Shown: positions 1 to 11,640 of the stretch, piece after piece | Layout of the letters: each line of letters starts with the position of its first letter | Numbering within the stretch: the stretch's first letter is position 1 | DNA from: Oscarella lobularis | Lineage: Eukaryota; Porifera; Homoscleromorpha; Homosclerophorida; Oscarellidae | DNA length: 64,000 nt | Assembly: GCF_947507565.1 (NCBI RefSeq) | Contig: NC_089188.1 | Span: forward strand, 1,984,001 to 2,048,000 | Reading direction: 5' to 3' | Notes under the pieces: model-generated | What the model was told of the DNA's origin: nothing | The model's input: only the letters and a program-made list of their open reading frames with translations | The model's database searches: none | Program-made: the position numbers and the translations under genes

Positions 1-2737
1 TGACTTGTAGCAGTAGCCCTCGTGGGGTAACCAGCCGTCTTCGCAGACAGCTATGTGGAGAGAAAATGTGCAAGAAAAACGAAAACTGTTAATGAATTAG
101 TGTACCCGGCAGAACGACGTAGTTGACTGATAGAGGATCATAGCTGTTGCTACGAACTCGTATTTCCTTGACGCAAACGAGAAATTCGGAAACTGATACG
201 TCCTGCATGAAGTAGATTATAGAGCAAAGAGCTGTCCTTAATTTCTCAAAGTCTGTACCTCGACCCAAGCGACGATATCGTTATAAACTGCGGGAACGTG
301 TCTGCTAATTGTCGTCTTGTGACTGGGCGAGACGAGTACGGTCGGAGACGATGGATACGTGCGCGAATACTCGACGCTCTAGAAAATCACAAGTTTAATT
401 AATGAAAAGATTTTTTCTGCCGCTAGAGCAAGTTGCCTTGCAGAAGGCGAAGTCGTGTAGTTGAGACGGTTGGAGATCTTGACCAGAGAAAGCAATGAGG
501 CCTTGATCCGAGAAGATAGTCTTTGATATTCTCGCTTCTCCTCCAACAGCCAGCCAAGTCTACACGTAAAAAAGACTTAACGTTCAAAGCGTCATTTCTA
601 TAGCTACTAACAATCGAAATGTTTTCGTGAGCGCCATCGAAATTCTGCAACTCCCTCACGCACAGTGAAAACGAATCGGTACGAATGTCTTCAACCCACA
701 AGCTGGCAGCATCGTGTTTCAATCCTTTGACGGAATGACGTAGAGTGGCGAGAACGAGCGGCGGCGACGAGAACGCTCTTTCCATCGTCACTTTCTCGCA
801 CGTCGTTCCCGTCCACCACTCGCTGTCGAGTTGAAAGACGCCGCCCATTGAGCCGTCCGGAGCGCCCTGGTAGACGAGCCAATCGAGCGAGACGTCGGTC
901 GTGTCGTGTCGTTCGCTTCGACCAGCGACGTAGACGCAAGCGGTCAGAGAATCGTTCGTGAGACGATCGATCCAGGCGACGGGTGCATCGTGGATGTACG
1001 ACGCGTCGACGGCGTTACGATGGTCGACGGTGACGAGAGCGTGAATGGGTTTGTTCGGGTAAAAGAGATGACTGTTGAAGAAAATCGTCTCGCAATCATA
1101 TGTAGTCGAGGATTTGGAGCTCGGACGAGCGACCACGTTTCCACGTTGAAACGAAAACCCTATGGGGACTTTTAAAAGTCAAAATTCAAAATTCATGCAT
1201 CGTATACCGTAGCAGTTTCCATTGTGATGAATAGCGATCTCGCTTTGGCGAGTGCGAAAAATGAAACGCTGGTACTCGCACTCGTTGTCGTACGTGACGG
1301 CGTTCGACGCGCAGACGGGATCGTCGACGTCGGTGCACGTCGGCGGATCGCACCTGAACGTATACGGTCCCGTGTCGACGCAGACGCCGAAATAATCGCA
1401 AACCACTCCCACGCACGGATCGACAACTGAACAAAGACATAGGTACAAAAATTTTAAAAAGATTCACTCAGCTTACTTCCAACTGCTGCCCATGTAACTA
1501 GCATGTCGACCGGCTGCGTCGACTTTACGCAAATTCTGACACTAGATTGACTGGCCATCTGAGACACATATACAGTACTCATTATTTGTGTATAACGAGA
1601 TGATTGAAGATGAGTTGACCTCAGTGTAAGCGATTGTGACTGTATCTTGTTGAGGAGCTGATGGAACTTCGGGAGACACGAGAACGGTCGGTCGCGTATC
1701 TCTGTAGTACTTGCTCTGGAAACTCACGATCTACATGAGCCGACTTCCTTAGACAAACTTGTCTAAACGTCGAAACTGACCTTGCAAGCTGAGCCAGCGC
1801 CCAACTCACTTTCCATGAAGTACAGTTGGCCGACTTCGGCTCCATCGACAAGACTCTGAAGGCCCAAGCTACCGTTGAACGTCAAAACGTCCTAAAACTG
1901 TGTCATTAGAAAGCGCACTTCTTACGCAGCAATCTATCACCGTTTGAAAACCGCTGTGAACGCCCGAGAATATTTGCGCCTCTTTGTAGCAGAAACCAAA
2001 TCGACGCTCGCCCGTGTTCTCCGTCCAAAGAAACGCTCCGTCTGCGCCAGTAACTTCGGGAACGGACCTCACTGCCGTCGTAAGCAGATTCGACATAAGT
2101 GCCGTAGACTGCGCGACATGAAAAACATCATTAGTAGTTACATGTAGTTCCAGCTTACGCATCCTTTACCGTTTCTTCCCTGCAGTGCTTTTCCGCCGTA
2201 AAATCTGAAAAGTCGACCACCGCATCTTGAATCAGATCCCGTGGCGCTGACATCAAAAACGAGCGACGCGTGGAGACGTAGGCAAGCCACTCGACGCTCA
2301 GTTCCAACGGTCCGCCGAGGCCGCTCCGAGCGGCACACGCATCAAAGCCGCGATTAGTGACCCCTTGGATCCACGTCGATAGAGCTGTTTGATTCAAGGC
2401 GGCAGCGGATCGGCGAAAGCCGACGCCGGCTTGGACGTGAACGGTTTCGGATGATTGCAGATTTAGGAAAGGACTTGAAAAGGCGACGTGGGTGCACGCG
2501 TGGCCGCACGTCAATTTCGATAGCGTGAAGTCGTTATGACCAAAAATTGCAGAGTGACCTAGACGTATAGTTAGGTTATAGAGGTGTAAAAACGTTCGCT
2601 TGGATACCAAAACTGCTTGGGGTCTCCTTAGTAGTAGACAGGAGGTCGGCTTCTTCTGGCAGCGAAACGGCTATTTCAGCCGCTGAGAAGAACACCGACA
2701 GGATAAGAGGAATCAACGCTCGACGAAGGTTGTCCAT
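1..2737 (-). CDS. Secreted multi-domain H-type lectin / Kazal / C-type lectin protein (partial, 3' end outside window)
   Basis: I see an ATG at 2737 followed by a signal peptide (MDNLRRALIPLILSVFFSAA). After it come several H-type-lectin-like repeats, at about 2165-2590, 1900-2110, 1490-1890, 423-1136 (probably two) and 115-375. They share a 'PTVLVSP' or 'PPLVLAT' strand and a later 'xxCVKE/CVRE' strand. A cysteine-rich follistatin/Kazal-like module (DPCVGVVCDYFGVC ... DPVCASN..TYDNECE) lies at about 1190-1440. The last visible exon (before about 49) starts a C-type lectin fold with CEDGWLPHEGYCYK and runs off the window. Introns fit GT-AG, for example the phase-0 junction AWVE|DVSVSEF near 230-290. 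The family role is extracellular carbohydrate binding; the combined function is unknown. The protein is incomplete here, and H-type lectin assignment is by pattern only. Confidence 0.75.
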
Positions 2738-3598
2738 TTTGCGTGCGAAATGGCACTGTCTCTCAGTTTGACTGCACCGCTCGGCTATCTAAGCAGGTTC
2801 GTCGAGCAATCAGATTCGTCGCGGTTATGCTTTGTTTATTAGCTCTCCGCTTTTAACGAAGGCGGATCGCCGTTTAATTAATTGATCTGATGGACACGGT
2901 AATTTTGTGTGTATTAATTATTAAACACGGTTTTCCCCACACTGCCGGGAAATCCGTGTTCTATAGTCCGAAGACGTTCGCTTATAGTCGTTTAGCTACT
3001 CTCCTTGTCAGCAATTTGCATATAAGTGATGGTAAACAGTTCGCGAAGCTTTCCAGCTAACAATGAGGAGCGTTTGCTAAAGAACGGTGAACAATCCCAG
3101 GCTATTCGGACTTTATAAAAGACGGTAAGAAGGCAGTGAGTAACGAACTGCGCAGTTGGAGTTAAGAGTACAGTAAACATTTACAATATTGAGCGTTTCG
3201 GCGAAGAGGATTGTTCCCCCCGGAACACCAGGGCGCGCAAAAAAGCAAGCTCTCTAAGAAATTAACACATTTTTAGGGGGTTTAGGGTTAGTCTCGCGTA
3301 GCCAGACCCTCCCCCTTCGTGTTGATAGGGTCTGGTGACATCCCTTTGATGTCGCTGTGTTCCGCTGCCCCAATTATGGGGGGGGGGGGGATAATTGGTA
3401 GTCACATGCCATAGCGTGTCTCTCCCGGCGTGGATATCAACACGAAGGGGGAGGGTCTGGCTACGCGAGACTAGTTCAGGGGTTAGCATAAAGAAAACCA
3501 CACATCTCACCAATCATCAAAAAACGCGTCAAAAAAGATTTGTTCAAAGGCCTATTTTGCAAACACATTTCAACTACAATGCTAACCCAGTCACTCAC
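2738..3598. other. Intergenic region between lectin gene and profilin
   Basis: About 860 bases contain no gene I can support. They include the presumed promoter of the lectin gene (upstream of 2737), AT-rich stretches, and the 183-bp inverted-repeat element annotated separately. A short minus-strand open frame at 2992-3180 has no recognisable domain. Confidence 0.5.
3290..3472. mobile_element. Small non-autonomous inverted-repeat element (MITE-like)
   Basis: Perfect 38-bp terminal inverted repeats sit at 3290-3327 and 3435-3472; the outer bases are AGTCTCGCGTAGCCAGACCC. The 183-bp total has no coding capacity and includes a run of about 13 G near 3379-3391. No long target-site duplication is obvious, although similar GGTTAG / GGGGTTAG sequence lies on both sides. 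Such hairpin-forming short elements are typical non-autonomous DNA transposons. Confidence 0.7.
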
Positions 3599-4131
3599 TC
3601 AGTAATCGTTTTTAAGTAAATAATCGGCCAGTTTGTTTACAACGACATTGCACGGACCCGCTTGCATCCCCGGATCGTACAGTGCAATGATAATTGCCGT
3701 GTCCGTTACAACGCAAACGCACCCACTCTGCTGATTTTTCTTTCCGCGTCCCAGTGCCGTTCTCTTTTTTCCAGCTACTTCTCCGCGAACATATACGTAC
3801 CGTTCACCGCCTATGGTAATGCCGTTTTTCTGCAACTCGCTTGCATCGGCACACATTCCGGAGACAATAGACTTCACCTCTTCGGCGGTCACCTGGAAGA
3901 AAATGAAATGAGGGCTTGTGGCACGCCCCCCTTTTTATTTAGCAAGGCAAACTGTTCGTCTGATAGGTACAGAGGAAAAGACGCTCTTGTCCCTAATCTC
4001 TCCGTTACCTCCAGGCCAGGTGTTGTAGCCCAAAGCGTTCCGTCTCTCCCGTGAATAGCCGCCTTAGACACGCACTTGGGATTGTGATTAATTAGCCCAG
4101 TATCGATGTGCGCTTGCCAGCCGACGCTCAT
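3599..4131 (-). CDS. Profilin, actin-monomer-binding protein
   Basis: Two exons, complement(4009-4131) and complement(3599-3892), are joined in phase 0 (CTGGAG|gtaacg ... ttccag|GTGACC) and give 138 residues, a normal profilin length. The N-terminus MSVGWQAHIDTGL and the C-terminus VVNKLADYLLKNDY carry the two terminal helices. The latter follows the strand CVCVVTDTAIIIALYDPGMQ, which is diagnostic for the family. Profilins bind G-actin, poly-proline and phosphoinositides in the cytoplasm and promote actin assembly. The gene lies 295 bp downstream of the stop of the ZC3H13-like gene on the same strand. Confidence 0.93.
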
Positions 4132-4426
4132 CCCGACTACGACGTTTTTCGCTGAGAAATCGCGGCGCTTTCTACGTAGGGCGTAACCCCTTGATGGTGA
4201 CTCGAGTCCCTCCCACTAGACAGGATTTGATATTAATAACGAATTTTCTACACATGCACTAAAACACTTCCAATGTTCGACTCGACGAGTCTGATCTTAT
4301 TTCCAGTATTCGATTCCGAATCGGCCTTTTCTGAATAAAGGCCAACAGCCATTGAGTAGATTTCCTTATCAGTCACAGGTGGTTGCACAGAGGGAAGGAG
4401 CATCTGTAAGATACACAGTACAGTAC

Positions 4427-6860
4427 TCAGACTACAGCAACGCGTACGTATCCAACTACAGTATCACTAACCCTATCTGACTTGGCCCTGAGTTTCGCTC
4501 GAATGTTCAAGTCTTGACGAGCTGTCAGCGCTCGTCGGCACGATCCGATATTCGAAAAGAGGATTCCTTCATCGGCTCTCTTCGCCGCCAAGGCGGCGGC
4601 GCTCGCTCCCAACGTCGTCTCGCCCAAAACGGGACAATCCTTCGTCACTCGACTCATCAACTCGGCGCCGGCCAATCGATCCGAAACGCCGACGCGCGAC
4701 AGAATAGCGGCCGGCGTCCACCGTCGCAGCAGCGACTCGGTCTCGTCTCGACGCGCCGTCGCGTCCTCGCGAAGCAAACCCTCCCAATCGACGGATATCC
4801 CCACGTCTCGACCGACCATCATCTCCAGCATCTTACCGCGGTTGTCGTCCAGACCGTCGCTGTCCGCCGCATCGGACAGCGTCTCCAGTTGCAACTCCTT
4901 GAGCAAATCCTGCTCAGAGACGGCCGTCGTCTTTGAGTCGTCCCTTTTTCGGCTCTCGTGCTCGGTCTCTGAATCGCGTACTGCTCTCGATCTCTCTCGA
5001 CGTCCGCGCTCTTTCGATCGGTCCCTGTGATGACGATAGGAGCTGCGTTCGCTGCCGCCGCCGCTGCGATCACTCGACCGTTTGCCGCGACGGTAGGACG
5101 CGTCGCGAGCGCGCGAGTCGTGGTGACTTCCGCGACTGCCTCCTCCTCCTCCTCCGACGGCGTCATCGTCCTTTTTCTTCGTTTCTTTGGTCGTCGGTTC
5201 GCGTCGATCCGACTTTGCGCTACTGCGATCGCTTCTCCCTTTGCTCTTCTCTCTCTTGACGTCGCGGGATTTCTCCTTCGCCGCCGGCGGTAGCGGCGTC
5301 TTTTCCTTTGACTTGGATTCGGCCGAATCCTTTCTTTCCCTTTCCCTGGTCTCTACGGAACCGCGCGCCGATTCGCTTACACTCTGCTTCGTTTCTGCTT
5401 TGGAGTCTGTCGCCGCGGCTGCGACGGCGTCAACATCTTCCACTTCGTCGACAATATGAAGCTCCGTTGCCGGGACGGGCGCTAATATCGTAGATTCCTC
5501 CGACTCCTTCAGTCGTTTCTCTTTACTTCTTTGATATGACGGCGACGTCGACTTTTCTCTCTTACGTTTACGCGACGAAGTCGTCTTATCGTGCGTCTCT
5601 TTACCTCTCGCAGCATCCTTCTGCAACGGTTCTTCGGCTCCTTCAGTTCTCCGCCTCTCTCGTCCCCTATGACTCTCCTTTTTCCCTTTTGCCGTTTCGG
5701 TAGCAATAGCCTTATCCTTGTCCCTGCTTGCGCCGCCGCCGCCGCCGCTCTTCGTTCTATCGCGCTTGCTGTCGCCGCTCTTTCTTTCTCTTTCCTTACC
5801 GCGTTCTTTTCCCTTGTCCTTCTCGCGCTCCTTTCCTCCACGCACTTTCTCCTTCGTCTTCTCTTTCGGCTTTTCCTTCTCGTCGCGCGACGTAGTCCTG
5901 CCGTGCTTATCGTGCCTTTCTCGTCTCTCTTTTACGTCTCTTTTCCCTTTCCCATCTCTCTTTCCAGAATCCTTCTCCTTCTCGACTTTCACGCTCTCCT
6001 TCTTTTCGTCCCTCTTATAGTCGTCGCGATGCGTCGCCGAAGATTTTCCACTGCCAGCGCCTCGCCTCTCCTCTTTCTGGCCAGTCCCCCGAACGATCTT
6101 CACAACTTTAGTCTTTTTTGAAGGCTCCGATATTTCTCCCACCCCAGTCGGACTAATCGCCTCTTTTCCTCTGTGCTCCCCCTCGCTTTTCATAATCACA
6201 CTCGGAAGAGGCCCGCCGACGGCCGTCACGTGACTCTTCAATGCAACGCTACTCGACATCGAACTTCGTTCCCTCTTTCGTTTCTCTCGCGAATCGTCGT
6301 CGTCGGATATATCCGAGAGATCGTGGAGCGATGAAGATGCCAAGCTCACGTCAACGGAAAGTGGGACCTCTTTGTCCTTGTCCTTATGAGGAGGAGGAGG
6401 TGGCTCTTCTACTGGTCTCTCTTTCTTATGAGATGAAGATGGAATCTTTTTCGCCGGTGATGCCGAGCTGCCTGAGTCGTCTAAAGGTCTGTATCACAAA
6501 TTAAATTATCACAAATTAAATTATCTTATGCAACGCAGTGAAAATTTGTTTTCCCTTTTACCGTTTTCTTGTCGTGGCGCTTCTTGGTTCCGGTGAGGGG
6601 CCCCTGGCTGCGTTTTCGTGCGAGAATTTGCAGTCGTCGTATGGACATTCGCCTCGTGACGCCCAGTGGCGACAGACCTTCTTGCCAGAAGCCTTCTTCT
6701 GAGAGAGAGATGCTCGAATTGCGGTGAAAACCACACTGGGAGACCCCACCTCGCGATCTTTTGAACTGTGCGAGCCGAGTCGCTCAAAAACGCTCCCAGA
6801 CGGCCGCCTAGATCGTCCTCCTTCGCTCAAAGTTACTTTTCGCCCCGAACGTGATGACAT
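4427..6860 (-). CDS. ZC3H13: ZC3H13-like CCCH zinc-finger protein of the m6A methyltransferase accessory complex
   Basis: Exon 1 is 6562-6860 and exon 2 is 4427-6488, with donor CG|gtaaaagg and acceptor gatacag|ACC. The N-terminus has RKVTLSEGGRSRRPS..VFERLG, resembling the start of vertebrate ZC3H13. A single CCCH finger follows (CRHWASRGECPYDDCKFSH). The middle, about 400 residues, is low-complexity Lys/Arg/Glu/Ser with SR-like stretches. The C-terminal ~150 residues are non-repetitive (VDWEGLLRED, LLRRWTPAAILSRVGVSDRLAG), probably the WTAP/VIRMA-interacting region. In animals this protein anchors the WTAP-VIRMA-HAKAI complex in the nucleus. The long open frames opposite exon 2 are shadows of the charged repeats. 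It faces PDCD10 with 73 bp between start codons. Confidence 0.8.
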
Positions 6861-6933
6861 TCGATCAGGGACATTCGATGTGAACTAGGCCTAGCGCGCG
6901 CGTGAATCGAAGGGCGTTGACCGTTAACAGCAA
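6861..6933. promoter_or_regulatory. Shared bidirectional promoter of ZC3H13 and PDCD10 (inferred)
   Basis: Only 73 bp separate the two divergent start codons, so both promoters must overlap here or lie inside the flanking exons. It contains a GCGCGCG run near 6895. This is inferred from position; no TATA box is seen. Confidence 0.5.
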
Positions 6934-8069
6934 ATGGACGAGGAAGCGATGGTGGCTTCTCTTGCTCTTCACGTTGTCGTTCTACCAACGCTGGATCAGG
7001 TAGGTTTAAATCGTTTCTCATTTATTTCTCCATTCGAGAAATCGGCCGTGTAGTTGGAGCAGCCTCGCAGCATTGCAGCCGCCCAGACGCTGCGATCTGC
7101 CTTTAATAAAGTCGAAAGAGCTAATCCAGGCTTGACGCAAGACTTCCTCGCAGGAATTCTGGACGCTGGTGTGTCCGTAGTCGAAGACACGCCCTATCAC
7201 ATAAACGCTCTCTCTCTCTATCTCATAGAAAAGACAAGCATCAACTTGGTCGAATCTCTTCTGAGACTTTCTTGCGAAGAAGTAGACGGTAATGAAAAAA
7301 AATTGTAGATTTAGCAAAGGTTTGGGGAGTCCCATTCCCAGTTCCTTTTATTAGTGGCCATATGCACATCTGGGCTCTTCTGTATTGCACGTACATGTAG
7401 TAGTGGTCACTGTAAACAGGTGCTCACTATCTTGATTGCAACCACCCGTGATATTAACTGTCAATAAAAATAGACAGTTAATTAAAACAGTGCTAACTTT
7501 TCAGTGTATACCTTGGATCGTCCCGAGGCGGAATTCGTACAGCTGAATAGAAAAGCAAATGGCTTGAAAAGAATCCTAAGCAGGATTCCGCAGGAAATCA
7601 ACGATCGCTCTCGTTTCCTGCAAACCATCAAGTATATATTTGTTTAGCCTTGATGGCTTTTTCTCTAACGCTTTTATAAGGGATATTGCTGGTGCAATCA
7701 AAGAATTATTAGATGCCGTCAACGTCGTGTCAAAAGCTCAGCAGGCCTCTGAGAAGATGAAGGAGTACAAGAAGGTAAGTAAATTCAAAGTAAGCAAGAA
7801 AAGGATCTTACCGTAAAATTTAACTAAATCGTTTACAGGTCTTGGAACAAAACAAGAAAAGCTTCGTGAAGCATTCCAAAAGCTTTAGTGACACACTAAA
7901 ACGATATTTCAAAGACGGAAAGTAGGAAATTTTCATCCCCCCTATTGGCTACCACTGAACCTCATTATCTCTCTTCAGATCTGACAACGTCTTCCTCAGC
8001 GCAAATCGTCTGATCAATCAAACGAACGCTCTATTGAGAATTTTCAAAGCAGCCAGTGTAGATATATAG
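6934..8069 (+). CDS. PDCD10: Programmed cell death 10 / cerebral cavernous malformation 3 (STRIPAK and CCM adaptor)
   Basis: Seven exons: 6934-6999, 7054-7168, 7229-7288, 7505-7631, 7681-7774, 7839-7921, 7979-8069. They give 211 residues, against 212 in human. Diagnostic stretches are [57 protein letters not shown] and [18 protein letters not shown] followed by [10 protein letters not shown]. These cover the N-terminal dimerisation helices, which bind GCKIII kinases, and the C-terminal FAT-homology bundle, which binds striatin/CCM2/paxillin. The 60-nt segment 7169-7228 is a stop-free 3n intron with good GT-AG ends; removing it restores the human-like alignment. The protein acts at the Golgi/cytosol in cell polarity and survival. 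Confidence 0.93.
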
Positions 8070-8586
8070 ATACAGTAGCGCCTAGATTGCGCAAAAACGC
8101 GACTTTTTTGTAGTCTTTTGCCGTTTGAGTCATAATAATGCAAAGTTTTGCACCAAAAAAACGGAGTGGAATGATGTCTAACTGCCGCTGACTAATAATC
8201 TTAAGCCCATCTAACTAACTTCATATCTCCGTCTCGAACCTCCACCTGTTGTGGCTTCCGGTTCCGTTATCCTGAAAAGATAGGATTAGGAGAAATCGAG
8301 CGATTTTGACTGGAACGAACGGCAAGTTCCCCGTCTGGAGTCAAGCGGCCGGTCGGCGAGCGTGGATTCCCTTCGTCCCTTGATATCAAAGCAATATAAC
8401 GAGAGGTAAATGACTGCAGGTGTTTTCTGTCACCTCGGTGTAAGAAGAAGAGGACTCGTGTCACGATCGAAAGCTATAAGAAGAAAAGACACGCGCATTT
8501 AGACAAGCGTACAATTTGCAATCAGTTAGTTAGTTAGTAGCAGAGTCATCGCACAACTTGGTGAGTGAGAACAATGGACATCCGTT
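8070..8586. other. Convergent intergenic region PDCD10 / PIX
   Basis: The 517 bp between two converging stop codons hold both 3' ends. No open frame has recognisable content, and I see no structured repeat beyond short TTAG runs near 8525. Confidence 0.5.
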
Positions 8587-11566
8587 CTACTTATACCGGC
8601 TCTTGAGAGAAAGGGACTTAGATCGGGCCGATGGGAAGAGGAAATCGTCGTCATCACCGCTCAGGTGATCAGGGGTGACTGATAAATAAGAGAAATTTTG
8701 ATATAGCGCTCTTACCAGGCGCCAGATACCCCCGCCCCCACGGTATTTTCGCTTGCATATACTTACGAGCTGTTATGTGACGAAGGCAGTAAGCCTCGAT
8801 GACTTTCAGGATGGCGTCATCGTCCTCAAGAGAAGCGTCGGCTTCGTTGACCGGTTCTACAAGACCATGTATAAGGCATTCTCCTCTCTTGGGTTGGAAT
8901 TCTACTTTTCTTGTAACGATCCTCTGCAAAAAAAAAGACTTTACATAAACAACTATCTAAGAATAGACTCAAACTAACTCTTTGTTCCCTTTTTCACTGC
9001 CTTTGACCTCTTATTAGACGATTTCGGACTCTTAGGCCCATGATCCTGATCAAATAGAAAGACAGCTTCGTTGCAACGACGCCACCGCTCTTTCTCATCC
9101 ATCAAACCTCGTTCGTTTGCAGGGCATTCGCCTTGGCTGGAGGAGCGGGCCTCAGCGACCGAAAACCCCAATACGTGGGCCTGGTTATGGGCGCGTGAAT
9201 GGAGCTCATCGACGTCGACGATTGGTTTCCTTTCTGCTTTCGGTTGAACAGTTTCGCCGCGGCCGCGTTGAGACCGGTGGGCGCTTGAGAGGCGAAGAGG
9301 GTCTTGTAGTGCGGACTGGCCGGCGATTGGCTGACGCTGGGACGGCGAAGGCCGTGTCCGAAGACTTCCCAATTGGTCATCAAGCTGTCCTTGTCGTCAG
9401 CCGAGGCGCAGTGAAAATTATACTTTTGACCGACGGCTGATTGTGGGAAAATATTCTCCTTCGAGTTTCTAGTTTTTAATTGAATTACCTGTCATTTCGA
9501 TTTGATAGGAATCCGATTCGTGAATGGATTTCAGTGTGACGTCAGATATAGAAAACTTTTTCTGCCATTTGCGTGAGAGAAAAGTTAAATCATATTCGCG
9601 TTCTAGTTTTTAATTAGGTACCTCCAAACAATATCCGCTGAGAGTGGGACTGACTGACAAGACAACGAAGGTGGAGGGAAACAGCAACAGAAATCGATCA
9701 TCATAATTCTTTGAAAAGATACAAAAAATCAATGCACCCTTTTCTATCTCCTTCCTCGTTTCCCTTACCCCATCCAGGTGTTGGGTGACTGGTAACATAA
9801 TGTTGCATTTACCCAATTCAGAGACAGGCTAGAAAGCAAAAGTATAGAGACAAGGCGATTTTTAAAAATCGTCATGGCAAAAATCGTCAAGACGATTTTA
9901 AAAAATCGTCAAGGCAAAAAATCGTCAAGACGATTTAAGAGAGACCATTAGGTTCATCAGAGGTACAGATAAAGATTGTGCGGGAAACAGGGGTTGCCAC
10001 TGAGCAGTATTTCTTACCGTGCCTGTCCATCCTTCGATAGTTCCACTCAACATTTCCTGCTCCATTTCTTTCCGTTTTCTCACCAAATTAACTCTATCCT
10101 ACAAAACACTCTCTCAGATAGCAACGAAATTAAGCAGAAGATTTACTTTCAATTTTCCAAACGTCTCGGACGCTTTCAGGCAATCGGCACAATCCAAATG
10201 CTTGTCCTAAAATAAAGAGACCAGCATTGGGGAAACTAGCAAATCCTGCGACTGATTTACCCCAATTTGCCTGTGCAATTCCAATAGCGACGTCGGATAC
10301 TTTTCGAGTCTTCGAAACGGAAGGCTGAGGCTCATCGTGAGCGTCAAAAGACCGGGCACCGGTGCGCCGCGACTCTCCATAAACGCACCGAGTCTCTCTC
10401 TAAAAAAGGAATTGGGATAAAACGTTGGAAAAAAAAAACGTTGAGACATACTGATTATCTGTGACTAAAGCAACTGCGTAAGGATGATTGCCGCAGTAGG
10501 ATTCGTGAACGCGACGAAACTGGGGATAGAGTTGGAGGAATAGACTTCCGAATTTCTGTTTTGAAAAAGGAGCGCTGCACGAATGATACAAGGTTATCGT
10601 GAGATCCCACAACGTATGCTTTTAATTAAACACCTTGCTACTATTTCGAGCTGTTGGACGAATTTGTTTTGGAATTCGACGACTTCGGTGAGATTTCCGC
10701 AAACGGTTTTGAGTTCGTTTTCGGTTAAACTGAATGCAGAAAAACTCTTGGGGTCTGATACTCTCGTAGAGACTTGACTTTACATTGCTTCTGCCGTGAG
10801 AGGTTTGACATACGTTTCCTGAAATTTCTACGCAACGAATCTTAGTTTTAAATGCGTGAGACGTCAAACGATTGTTCGAACTTGAAGACTTTCAACGTGA
10901 CTTCTTTCGCTGCTTATCAAATCATCGAGAACCTACACAGGAAAAGCAAGCATGAGAAAGACGCGTATTCCCAATGCGGTGGTTGCCACACATACGTCCT
11001 TGTAATATTCCGGATATTCCTCCCCAATGACACTTTCCTCTACACATAAGATATTTAATTAGAAATCTCATGCAGTTGAGCTAATGGTGTCACACTAACG
11101 ATACACACGCAATATGCATCTCTCGAAAATTATGACGTTAAAACTACTTTCATTTTTAGTTTCAATAGCTCTTCTGTCTCACCCTGAACTTCTGACTCCA
11201 TTTCTCTCACATAGTTGCTCGGAAACCAGCCCGTTTTTCCGCGATGGGTCCCTTCCCACCAGCCCTCTCCCATGATCTTTGTCACTGTGATTACGTCGCC
11301 TTTTCGGAAAGTGAGCTATAGGAAAGAAATAGTAGAAGGGAGGGCCCCCTCTTATGTTCCGACGGCTTTTGCCTCATCTTCGACGCTTGTTTTGTAGTTG
11401 AACTTCGCTACCACTTGACACTTGACGATTCCTTGAACGCGATCCTTCTTTCCGTCTAATTCGTCCTAGAAGAGCGCGTCAAAAGAGAGATACCCAACCC
11501 GTCGATTTGCTGTACTTCAGTGGAAGGCGAAGAACAATTTCCCAAACGGCGTATCTCCTCCGTCAT
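8587..11566 (-). CDS. ARHGEF7: PIX-type Rho guanine-nucleotide exchange factor (ARHGEF6/7 orthologue)
   Basis: The domain order matches beta-PIX. Exon 1 (11516-11566) reads [17 protein letters not shown]. An SH3 domain follows (exon 11373-11465 and the exon starting 11315: [21 protein letters not shown], then [20 protein letters not shown]). A DH domain lies at about 10210-10900 ([39 protein letters not shown]) and a PH domain at about 9600-9800 ([16 protein letters not shown]). Next come a SLRPAPP proline motif near 9150 and the GIT-binding segment [15 protein letters not shown] near 8790-8850. The last exon ends SLSLKSRYK* at 8587. The intron after 11373 begins with GC, not GT. There is no calponin-homology domain, so it is beta-like. 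PIX activates Rac/Cdc42 and bridges PAK and GIT at focal adhesions. Confidence 0.9.
9850..9940. repeat. Short palindromic repeats in a PIX intron
   Basis: Tandem variants of AAAATCGTCAAGACGATTTT occur. Each is nearly self-complementary (AATCGTC / GACGATT), so the array can fold into successive hairpins. They lie just upstream (on the minus strand) of the PH-domain exon. Confidence 0.7.
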
Positions 11567-11640
11567 TCGGCTATGGAAGAGTTTTACGCGATACGAATTG
11601 TTGTTTCCTGAACGCGCGCTAAACGCAGGTGACGTCGTTA

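Noticed and set aside
3379-3391. G-run as a G-quadruplex
   Set aside because: A single run without three further G tracts cannot form an intramolecular quadruplex.
4514-6121. Plus-strand frames opposite ZC3H13
   Set aside because: They mirror the low-complexity Lys/Arg/Ser codons of exon 2 and give Phe/Leu/Ser-rich nonsense.
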